NCBI GenBank assembly: GCA_025765595.1
Contig: JAIVFH010000474.1
Coordinates: 1-18,152, forward strand
Direction: 5' to 3'
DNA from: Obelidium mucronatum
Taxonomy: Eukaryota; Chytridiomycota; Chytridiomycetes; Chytridiales; Chytriomycetaceae
Length of the DNA stretch: 18,152 bases
Shown here in pieces: positions 1 through 8,400 of this stretch. A model generated the notes under the pieces. It ran no database searches. It was not told the DNA's origin and saw only the letters and a program-made list of their open reading frames with translations. A program made the translations under genes and the position numbers. Positions within the stretch are counted from its first letter, which is position 1. The number at the start of each line of letters is the position of its first letter.

Positions 1-1820
1 CCAAGGCTACTACAGTTCACAACACTGCTAAAAATACTACTCCTGCTTCTCAATCTGGTTCCCCAAAGAGTACCACTTCTGGTTCCAAGGCCACTACTGT
101 TCCCATGGCTACTTCAGCTTCCAAAGTGTCCAAGGCAATGCCAGCTCCCAAAGTGTCCAAGGCAATGCCAGCTCCCAAGACAGCAGACAAGACAGCTGAT
201 TCCAGTTCCAAGCCAGTGCCAAAAAACAGCTGTCCTCAAGCCAAGATCTGCTGGTGCCTCCAAGACTGCTTTATCCAAGTCAATGTCTGTTCTCGAATCT
301 CAGGCTTCTACGGTGGTATCTCCCGCAGTTGCTGAAAGCATTGATAATCTCAAGGCTAGCCTAAAAGCTTGGGCAGAAACTCACAGAAAGTCAACAGATG
401 CTGACGATTCAGAAAGTGAGTTAACACCACTTTACAATGCGCCTGAAGGGTCTGAAGCTGATGAAGATGATGACATTGGAGATGTTGATGGTGGAGAAAA
501 TGAGCTTGCTGCTGAAGAGGAAGACGAGGAGGAGGAGGAGGCGGATGAGGAGGAGCGGGAGGTACCAGTCCAGCAAAGAAAGAAGGTTCAAGCAATTGTG
601 ATTGAAGATGATGATGATGAAATTGAGGTGGTGGAGCAGCCAGTTGTACGAAAGAAGCGTCGTGTGGAGAACATAGATGCGGAGGAAGATGAAGTTGAGG
701 ATGATGAGGAAGTGGTGGATGAAGAAGAAGAAGTGCAGGCTCATCCCAAAAAGAAGCGACGTGTCATGAATCTTTTGGGCAGTGATGGAGAAGAAGAAGC
801 AGAGGTGAAAAAGATGGTTTCTGTTAAATGCAAGTTTCAGAATCAAGGAGCAGTTTTTTGTGCTGAGGGAAACAAGGCAAAAGGTGAGACCAAGTCGTTG
901 TCTATATTGTGCATTTTTAACAATCAATCCATTATTAGTTTTTCTTGCTGATGTTTTGGCTGCTGCAAAAGTCCATCCAGCCACAACCCACTTTCGCAGG
1001 AAGGTCCACAGTGTTAGTTGGTTCTGCCAAGAGGAGTACATCTTTGACGAATCAGTTTTGGTGGACATTGCTTTGGATCCACACAGCCCTGATTACTTTG
1101 ATGTTGCCTACACTGATTCTGGTAGGATGCCATTTTGTTTAAACATATTTCTCAGTATTTTTGGTATTTAGGAGCAATGTTTGATCCATTTGCAAGTTCT
1201 CCATTGATTAATTCACCTGTGACTGGGCCATCTCTGCAAGAAAAGCCATCTTCCATCGCATCCAAACAGCGGCGCCAAGTCCCCACGTCTGTTGCTGAAG
1301 TTGTTACCAAAGCCAAAGGACGCACGGGCACCCAAGACAAGTTCATTAGTCAAGTGAAAGAAGTTGGTATCCGCTTTTCTTACCTGACGCAGGATCGAGA
1401 GCCACCAATGACCAAAACTCTTGCTGCTGCAACCTTGTCAAAGGAATTCCCCAACTTTGGAAATACTGTGGAAATTTTTCGGGCTTATGTTGGAGTCTAC
1501 TTTGCTGATTTGGAATTCCAAAGAGTAAGTTTTTATTTTAGTATCACTTCAAGCAATTTCTTTTAATAATCCTTTATTTATTATACTAGCTCTTTCCAAA
1601 TACGTACACAAGCTACTTTGACAAAGAAGATTGCATCTTCTCTTACAGCAATGTTGGGAAGCACATGTCAAAGTTCAATGCAAGATTGGTCCCTAGGCAT
1701 CAAATCTATAGTTGGAGTACTACAGGTTTTCAAGATGTTGAAAAGTACTTTCAAGGGTGCCAGGAGGGAGTGTTGGCAAATTCTTGGAAGAGGCAACCTG
1801 TTCAGAAGAAAACCCAGTGA
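1..1820 (+). CDS. Unrecognised acidic, NLS-bearing nuclear protein (5' partial, 4 exons in view)
   Basis: Exons as read: 1-883 (5' end outside the window), 939-1121, 1172-1524 and 1590-1820 with stop TGA at 1818-1820. Introns are 55, 50 and 65 nt with GTGAGA, GTAGGA and GTAAGT donors and TAG acceptors, and phases agree at all three junctions. About 548 residues are visible. The order is: a Ser/Thr/Lys/Pro/Ala-rich linker; a strongly acidic region (long Glu/Asp runs) holding two basic signals, RKKRRV and PKKKRRV, the latter nearly the SV40 T-antigen NLS; SUMO-interaction-like motifs (IVIEDDDD, EIEVVE); then about 250 residues of ordinary globular composition with FPNFGNTVEIFRAYVGVYF and YSWSTTGFQDVEKYF. 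I do not recognise the C-terminal domain. Exon 1 changes frame at the A6 run 221-226: the linker reads in one frame before it and the acidic region in another after it, so one extra A is likely. Nuclear location is inferred; function is unknown. A broken copy of exon 3 lies near 3510-3656. Confidence 0.72.
123..176 (+). repeat. Perfect 27-bp tandem duplication in coding sequence
   Basis: Two identical 27-bp units (123-149 and 150-176) encode a nine-residue Lys/Ser/Ala/Pro repeat (KVSKAMPAP) in the linker of the left gene. Identity at the base level indicates a recent duplication. The unit is a multiple of three, so the frame is kept. Confidence 0.9.
221..226 (+). other. A6 homopolymer with apparent +1 frameshift in the left gene
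   Basis: Upstream of this run the Ser/Lys/Pro-rich frame gives SSSKPVPK. Downstream the frame that leads into the long acidic region is one base later (KTAVLKPRSAGASK). Dropping a single A joins two stretches of matching composition with no stop. Without it the upstream frame ends at about 335. No splice sites are placed to explain the change. Confidence 0.65.
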
Positions 1821-1844
1821 TATTTTGAGTGTTGTTTTTCTTTG

Positions 1845-1937
1845 ATACTTCTTTGATTTTTCTTGGTTTTTTTGGATTTTTCTTAGTTTTTTTTGAATTT
1901 TTCTTGGATTTTTGGATTTTTCTTTGATTTTTGGATA
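1845..1937 (+). repeat. T-rich degenerate minisatellite after the left gene
   Basis: Directly after the stop codon the strand is made of imperfect repeats of about 15-20 nt built on TTTTTGGATTTTTCTT, with variants ending TTGG, TTAG and TTGA. It lies in the presumed 3' UTR or downstream region. No further coding signal is visible in it. Confidence 0.7.
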
Positions 1938-2018
1938 GTTGTATAAAAAAATCTTGTAAAATTTTATTTACACTTTAAATGCATTTATTTTAGATTTTTT
2001 ACATTCAATAGTGCTAAC

Positions 2019-2187
2019 AGGGCCCCAATAGGAGTCCTACTAGGAGTTGTATTAAAGCCATTTGGTTTCCAATTGGCAGAGCAAAATGCTATTAGGAGTC
2101 CTACTAGGAGCAGACAAATGCTACTAGGAGCAGTCCTATTTGCTCATTTGCAATTAGGAGAGCTACTAGGGCCCCTAATCGGCCCTG
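2019..2187. mobile_element. MITE-like non-autonomous element with CAGGGCC termini
   Basis: The segment begins CAGGGCC (2019-2025) and ends GGCCCTG (2181-2187), a perfect 7-bp terminal inverted repeat. The similarity continues inward with gaps (CCAATAGGAG against GATTAGGGGC). It has no open frame. Inside are spaced copies of a self-complementary motif, TAGGAGTCCTACTAGGAG, at about 2028-2046 and 2092-2110, with partial copies at 2121-2130 and 2154-2171. CAGGG termini are common among hAT-type cut-and-paste DNA transposons, but no clean target-site duplication is visible in the flanks, so the class is not assigned. It could be only a local repeat cluster. Confidence 0.45.
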
Positions 2188-2212
2188 ATTAGGCTCCGAA
2201 TCGTACTAAATC

Positions 2213-2548
2213 CTAATCGGACCCCGAATTGCGCGTGCCGCTCGGACCCCGCGCTGAAGAACTTGAGCCTGCACTGGTTGGCGTAGCGGAAAAACTTGAG
2301 ACCGAGCTGGTTGGAGTACCAGAAGAGCTTGAGCCCGCACTGGTTGGAGTAGCAGAAGAGCTTAACACTGGATTGCGTGGAGCAGCAAAACTTGGGGTAG
2401 CCGCTGGCAGGGTTGTAGCACTTCCCGGGCAGGATTGAACGCGAAACAAATCACTTATGTCATCAGGTGGCTCTTGGTACAACACAGGTGCCTGGCCAGA
2501 GCGAGGTCGCATACAGGATATGGCAGATTGGAGTGTCTGTTGTATCAT
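2213..2548 (-). other. Possible Ser/Thr/Ala/Pro-rich ORF fragment over the 33-bp repeats
   Basis: An uninterrupted 111-codon frame runs from ATG at 2548 to a stop at 2213. It has a non-repetitive start that includes QEPPDDISDLF, then the ATPTSAGSSSS repeats. The composition resembles a low-complexity secreted or linker segment, but no signal peptide, introns or homologous domain are seen. The competing + strand reading is equally open. Treat as an unproven fragment. Confidence 0.2.
2256..2420. repeat. 33-bp tandem repeat encoding an 11-residue unit
   Basis: Four recognisable units of 33 bp (2256-2288, 2289-2321, 2322-2354, 2355-2387) and a fifth decayed one (2388-2420). On the + strand they read as EELEPALVGVA-type repeats (open 2229-2438). 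On the - strand they read as ATPTSAGSSSS-type repeats within an open frame of 111 codons (2213-2548). Both strands are open because the unit is a multiple of three. I cannot tell which strand, if either, was ever translated. The block is richer in GC than its surroundings and may be a fragment of a lost gene. Confidence 0.7.
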
Positions 2549-2680
2549 GAGGGGGGTGGATTTGGTGGAACTTCTGCATTTTTTTGAAAGATTTAAAAAT
2601 TGTATATGGTTTTTGTTGTCGGGGATTTACAGAATTGCGGGTCATTATAAACCGTTCTACAAACCGGTTTGGATCGGTTT

Positions 2681-2779
2681 GGTTTGGTTTGGTTCCGGTT
2701 CAAACCGCAAACAAGAATGAAACCATGGTTTACTAAGAGCCGAAATTGGTTCGGTTTGAACCGCAGTTCAAACCAAACC
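2681..2779. repeat. Foldback inverted repeat (hairpin) with central palindrome
   Basis: The left arm 2681-2707 (GGTTTGGTTTGGTTCCGG and on) is complementary, with few mismatches, to the right arm 2752-2779 (ending AACCAAACC). Both arms are built from GGTTT/AAACC words. The middle contains a perfect 12-bp palindrome AAACCATGGTTT at 2720-2731. This would fold as a stem of about 27 bp with a loop of about 44 nt. A foldback or MITE remnant is possible. No coding content is evident. Confidence 0.7.
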
Positions 2780-2941
2780 AGGAAAGGGCCTAGTCTCAAG
2801 TATAACATCCGTCAAAAGAGCTCTCTTTGTCTTGAACCATTGAGCGTCAGAGACTGGGTTCTAGTTTACAATTCTAATTTGGATAGACAATGGGGTTGAA
2901 AGTTGGAGATCATGGGTCCATTTGTCATTTACAGAGTGTAA

Positions 2942-3154
2942 GAAGGGAGTTATTTATTACGGGAGCTTTCAGGTTCCAAATTCAAACGTCCTTTCTCTGG
3001 GGATCGACTTACTCCATCAATATCTGATCCAGTCTTGCAAACAATTTTGACTTCCCCAACAATGGAGCTTTCTGACTATCTTTGTTTTGACACTTCACAT
3101 ATCACTTCAGAACTTCCCCAAGAAGTGTATGAATTAGCTATGCAAATCTTATGA
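2942..3154 (+). other. Orphan open stretch, possible terminal exon or gene fragment
   Basis: From just after an in-frame TAA at 2939-2941 to TGA at 3152-3154 the frame is open for 71 codons including the stop. It has protein-like composition (for example SGSKFKRPFSGDRLTPSISD) and begins without an ATG. An AATAAA lies at about 3305, which would suit a transcript end. Splice-acceptor-like TTTACAG (about 2932) and TGTAAG sites precede it. There is no recognisable upstream exon and no family match, so this may be chance or the tail of a decayed gene. Confidence 0.2.
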
Positions 3155-3509
3155 GAACGTCAAGGGACGTTGTTCAGCACTGAGCTGAGCCATTGAAAAC
3201 TGTGGAGAGTCATCATGTAAAGCAACGGAAAGGCACATTTTAGAATCATTTGTAATCAATATTTATCCGCGTTTATTGCCTTGTTTTATTGTTATTGAAA
3301 AGTTGAATAAATTGTCAGTTGTTGGCCATCAAAGCAAACACGTTCATAACAATTAAACCTATCTACCAGCACAACTTACGGATCATTTGTATCTGCACAT
3401 ACTTAACTTGCTGGGATTTAAGTTTATTGAACTCACGCCAGGCTTCTGTGTTGCCTCCATACTCACTGAAGTTCTACTGATTGATCAAACCTATTAAAGA
3501 TCTCGTGGT
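3155..3509. other. AT-rich spacer with no supported gene
   Basis: Both strands are closed by frequent stops. Apart from an AATAAA at about 3305 and runs of A and T, I see no repeat, splice signal set or RNA gene here. Confidence 0.6.
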
Positions 3510-3656
3510 TTTAGCAGTAGCTTTACCCTACCATTTGCATCTTCTCCGTTGGTTAATTCTCCAGTGACATCAATGTATGAAAAGCCAGGTTCTATCTCAT
3601 CCAATCTGTTGCTGAAGTTGCTGCCAAAGCTAAAGGACACACCAGCAACCAAGAAA
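3510..3656 (+). pseudogene. Decayed partial copy of exon 3 of the left gene
   Basis: The stretch reading PFASSPLVNSPVT (from about 3532) matches PFASSPLINSPVT of the left gene (from about 1187). Further on, TCTGTTGCTGAAGTTG is shared base for base at about 3606 and 1289, followed by CCAAAGCTAAAGGACACACC against CCAAAGCCAAAGGACGCACG. The copy has a deletion of about 18-20 bases that shifts its frame, so the second half matches only at DNA level. Similarity starts near the intron-exon junction of the parent and includes a TTTTAG acceptor-like sequence, which points to duplication of genomic DNA rather than a spliced retrocopy. After about 3656 the match is lost. No upstream or downstream exons of the copy are visible. 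Confidence 0.75.
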
Positions 3657-3795
3657 GGTAGGTGCTTTGCCCATTCATACAAAACAGTGGCACATGAAGT
3701 GAGAAAGAAGCATGCTAAGTGGTGGTGGGGCAGACATTTTCCCCTTTCACAAGGAAACTTGAAGTTATTTTTTCGAGGTATGATTCGAGGTGTGA

Positions 3796-3801
3796 TTTAT
3801 T
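3796..3801 (-). promoter_or_regulatory. Polyadenylation signal of the dynein gene (AATAAA)
   Basis: On the - strand AATAAA lies about 33 nt beyond the dynein stop codon (3834-3836), implying a very short 3' UTR. Spacing and orientation fit a normal eukaryotic poly(A) signal. The cleavage site itself is not determined. Confidence 0.6.
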
Positions 3802-3833
3802 GCAACTTAATACAGAACAATTTTCAAAAATAA

Positions 3834-5441
3834 TCAGTCATTGAGTTGACACTAAACAGCATCAGAATTATTAGTCTATAATTATACCAAGCCAAAAAAA
3901 GCCACATACCAATAATGCCACACCTTTGGCAATCCAATAATCTTGTGGCTTGTCTGTTGGGATGTTGACAGGAACAATAAAGTTGGATGATTGTCCAGTT
4001 GTCGTTAAAGTTCCTGCCCTTGCTGATGTTTTATATAGTGGACAAACATAAATGCCTGCGTCTCGCTGAGGAACTTGGGTTGGAATAAAACGCAATAGAG
4101 GCATGGCCTTAATATTTATTTGGTATTAGGAAAGATATGTAAAGGTTGACTTGACTTACTGAGAACATTTCCATGGGCTTTGAATCTTGAAGAACCCTTT
4201 TTTCTCTATCCCATCGAGCACCTTCAACATATAACCCTCTAATTAAAACACCATCTTCATCAGGATATAACTGTCCAGATTGAGGAGCAATGCCACTTTG
4301 TCCAGCCCCACTTCCATGCTCAGATAGTGTCTTCTTAGCTGCAAGGGCTGAAACATCAAACCAAATCTGATCATCACCATCTTCATAGCCAGACACTTTG
4401 TATGCAAAGACCAGACTATCAATAGGAATATTATGCTTTCTTGCCATATTCTGCAAAACACCTGTTAAGAAACCTAATTGACAGAGTAGAAGGTCAATGA
4501 AGAGCATAGCAAACAATGATGGGTACCTTGAGGAAAAAAGAATCCAGGCAACCAGAAGCAAGGAGGTTGTCCATAATCTATCCAAACTGATAATTGTTCA
4601 ATTCTCAAATGTAGATCTTTCACCCAAGCTGCAAGAGGTTTAAGTGAAGGATAAGCTACTGCTGCCCATGCCTTTGGCACTTCATTATTCAGCAGACTTT
4701 GATATACAAGCTCCAGCTCCGCACTCATAACAACTAGGCCTTTGACTGCTTTAATCAAGTATACCAGGCTACTCTTTGTTACTTTTAACAGTTTGTTGAA
4801 ACGGTTTGATTCCTGAATCAGTACTGTGCTTAGAGAATTAATCATACGCCCATCACTTCCTTTTGCAAACAAATCAGTAGCTGTACTGGCCCCTTCTGCA
4901 TTTTCAATCGCATGTAAATCAATATACAAAAGTTCTGGCATTGCATCCAATATGACTGTGGCAATGTCTGTTACAATTTCCTCAGCTGATTTCCCTGTGC
5001 CGCTGCTAGCCATTCTTGGTTGAACATCAAGCACAGTCCTAACTACTCTTCTAGATTCTTGAAGCTGGTAGCTTATATTAGCATTTTCATGCATTCCAAA
5101 TATTGATGGATCTTCGGTGAATGGCATTGAGTCAATATATGATTTGAAAGATGCCAAATCTCCGTTTTTAGGTGCATAATATATGCCTGAAGTCGAAAAG
5201 GCATATGTGTCATCCATAATGTGTGGTGTATAGTACTTTGAAAGAATGGACCTGACAGTTCGTCTGTCCCAATCATCAGTTACACGGCCTCCAAATGTGA
5301 TTTCCCCAGTAAGATACAGTAACGCATCCCAAGGAATTTGCTTGTTTTCAGTTAGAATATTTTTGAGTATGGTAATGGAAACTTCAAGATCTGAATTACT
5401 CCAATCATAGCAGATATTCCATCCCAGAGGACCAAATTTTT
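3834..5441 (-). other. Dynein C-terminal domain (exons 16-19)
   Basis: It starts [20 protein letters not shown] after intron 5442-5485 and continues through [13 protein letters not shown] and [15 protein letters not shown] (intron 4474-4526) to [12 protein letters not shown] (intron 4108-4159), [15 protein letters not shown] and [14 protein letters not shown]-stop (intron 3852-3909). The last exon holds only five sense codons and the stop. Each splice was chosen because the joined sequence restores a dynein-conserved block. Confidence 0.9.
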
Positions 5442-8400
5442 CTGTTCAATGCATTAAAAAAAATTCTTTGATCTTCAACACTTACTTCTTTCATGGATGA
5501 TAGCATTAAAAAAGCAAACACCAAATAACAGTTTCTTAAATTTAAAGCCTTGAGGGGGGTGAACATCAAACATATCTCTGGAGATATCTGCAAAACTACG
5601 AGCCAAGTTTGCTCTTAAGCCTTTTGGAGGCTCATTTGTAACCTTAACTCCATCTTGTAGGACTGAAGACGGGAATATTCTGGATGGCATAGATGATAAA
5701 AATAGGCGGAAATTATTGTGAATGTCATTTTCAGCAAATCCCTTGATTATGTTCTCAAGTCTGCTCATCCATGAAGCGGCTAAATGGCAATTCTGAAGAA
5801 ACAGCCAATCACCACTAGCTGTTGCTCGCCGAATCAGCTCTTCCGCAATCGGACCCTGGCCCTGTCCCAACGATATCATATGCAATCGGTCTTGCATATT
5901 GAACTCTTTGCTGGCGGCCATTTTCATTAATCCTGCAATAGGATCAGAACCAGATGACAGAATAAAAATCATAGGCAGGCGTGAAGTGGTATCCTTGTAT
6001 ACTTTCACCAAATCAAGTGGTGGAATATCAATGAATTCTTGTCCCAAGTTTTTGCTCACAAATTGAACAATTGAAGGTACCAATTTTTCTTCGCGAATCA
6101 TCTTGACCAATAACAGCTTTTGGAAATCTGTTAAATTTGCTAGGTGTTCACCAGGAAATGGGGTATTGTATGGATCGTTGCTTTCCATGATTTCATCCCA
6201 ATCACTAATGTACTGTTTCATATGCTCCTCCACAAATTTCATTGATGGAATTGAAATTCCGCAGTCACAAATGTTATTCCAAATGATATCTGTTACGAAA
6301 TAGCTAGTGGGCTTCGGTGGATTTTCACCATTTAGTCGATTACTACCCCTTATGAAGAAATTCCATTTGTTCTCTGTTATGCTTTCACGCTGGAGCAAGA
6401 TAGCTATGCATATCATAAAAGCATAAATGAGTTTGTGAACCTCAAATAGCCCTCGCGACACATTTGAGAAGATTGAATAGGTTGTGTTTCGACAAAGGAT
6501 CTTTATCCGAATCTGCAGATCATCAGACTTTTCACTTTCCATTATGCACTGATTGAACAAGTTTTTGAAGTATTTAAGCGAGAATTGGTACATTGGATCC
6601 AGCTCTGCAAGATCGGCTATAACAAAGTACAAGACTGATCCACGAATAGCCACTGGTCGATACTTTTCCCTGGCAGTGTTAATTTCAACCTCAGTTTTTT
6701 CTGCCAGTGACACTCGTTCTTTAATAGCAGCCGAAGTCACTTTTGATTGATTAAGTGTGTTGATCAACTCTTCATCATCCAATATATTCCCTTCAGAATT
6801 AAATAGAAGCTTGAGAATCTTTTCTTCGATTTCTTTTAGCTGCCTCTTGTCATTAGATATGCTGACGATCAAGTTATTTCTCTGCTCCTCTAGCTCTGGC
6901 CTTTCGATTTTGACCACATCTGCCAATAATTGCCCTTCAAGCCCTTGCTTAGTCACAGTGAAATTAATAATAGTGACTTTGATGCAGACCTCAGGAAGGT
7001 AGTGGGGATTCGAAAGTTTTGTGGTGATATAAAGCTTGAAGTTCCTGTCATACTCCACAACAGAATCTCCAAGTTTCATCAACAGTCTACCACCTTGTCT
7101 TACAGTTTGCTTCAAAAGAAGCGGCTCAATTGCAGGGTCCAACTGCTCGCCGACATCTTCCATTAGAATTGATTGTCCTGTTCGAACAGCGTTTTCGATA
7201 GTCCGCAGAAATTTCGGTTCAGACAACTTCACTACTTTCAAGTTAGTTCCTTCCATCGATCGAATCCAGCGATTGGCTTGACCCTGCGGATCAATCATTA
7301 GAGGCCATCTGCGACCTCGGGTAACTAGAATTCCATTTTCTGTTGACAATTGATCTGCAGGAAGTCCTTGAATGTTCCAATCTCTCACGACGGCCTGATC
7401 AGCCAAATGGTCCAGTATATTAAAATTCTCGGAGACAGGAATTCCTATATCCTGACATTTTCTGATCCAGAGCACGATCAAATCTTGTCGAAAGGTTGAA
7501 GTGAAAGCTCCATAATAAGCAACGGAAGCAGCACAGAGGAACATGTTTCCGACGAGCGCATCTATCTGAGCTGACAAAATTTCCACTGATTCTGCCCATC
7601 GCACTTGCTCATCCGCCAAAGCCAGCGTCAGTTTACTTGCTCGTGCCAACCGCCTTGTGGTTTCATCCATTTTTTCGGAGAGCACTTTTTTGCTCTTTAT
7701 AGAAGCTTCATAAGTATCTTTCAGTTTGTTCAACTGATTTTCAACTTCTTGAAGTGCTGCCGTCTTTTCTGCTAACTTTGCTCTAGTATCTTCCAAAGTG
7801 GCCTGAGCTTCTTCCAACCTCTTCTTTTTTGGAAGCACTTCTTTGAAGACCCGAGAATAGATGTCCATAGCGATAACCCACATACACATTGATTTGCAAG
7901 CTCGGCTAACCTTTTCCACAGATTCAGGTGTAAATATTGGATTATCGACATATTTACGGAGTTTTTTCGTGATTGACTCTGGAATATTATCTTTATCGTA
8001 TTCTGCCATCTTTTTCATCAGCTGGGGATCGGACAAGAGCTTTTTACTGCTTTCCCAGTCAGGTTTAACTTTGAACAATATGCAAATGGCTTCAAGAACA
8101 AGCAGCACTAAGTCGGGCGGTTTCGAAAATACTTTCAGTTCAGCTATGTCTTTTTTCTCCAACGCATCCAAGGCTTTGTAAGCCGCCTGGAGAGCAGGCA
8201 GTGCTTCATCCAGATCTTTTTGAGCTTCGGTGGCTATTGATTCCGTTACAATTGCCTTATCCCGTACGATCGCTTCTTCATCAGACACAACTTTTCGGAC
8301 GCCATCAGCCATTTCTTGGTCTTTGGCTATCTTCACCATCAGAATCTCAACATCTGTGGCTTTTTGTTTCAGCTCTGGGCCAAGCTCTTCTAGCTCTATT

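Noticed and set aside
421..1068. Long - strand ORF (215 codons) opposite the acidic region
   Set aside because: It is the complement of Glu/Asp-rich GAA/GAG/GAT codons, giving Leu/Phe/Ile-rich sequence. It crosses an intron of the + strand gene and has no domain features.
2457..2899. Overlapping ORFs on both strands around the foldback (60-87 codons)
   Set aside because: They read through the GGTTT/AAACC inverted repeat, giving W/F/G-rich nonsense with no splice structure or conserved motif.
3549..3833. Small + strand gene of 94 codons near the dynein 3' end
   Set aside because: Its first part is the decayed exon copy of the left gene and the rest has no supported continuation. It overlaps the dynein 3' UTR on the other strand.
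4109..4585. A separate 158-codon gene starting upstream of GFLTGVLQN
   Set aside because: The first part translates the 53-nt intron and the exon before it in the wrong frame. Splicing 4474-4526 restores the dynein C-terminal domain.
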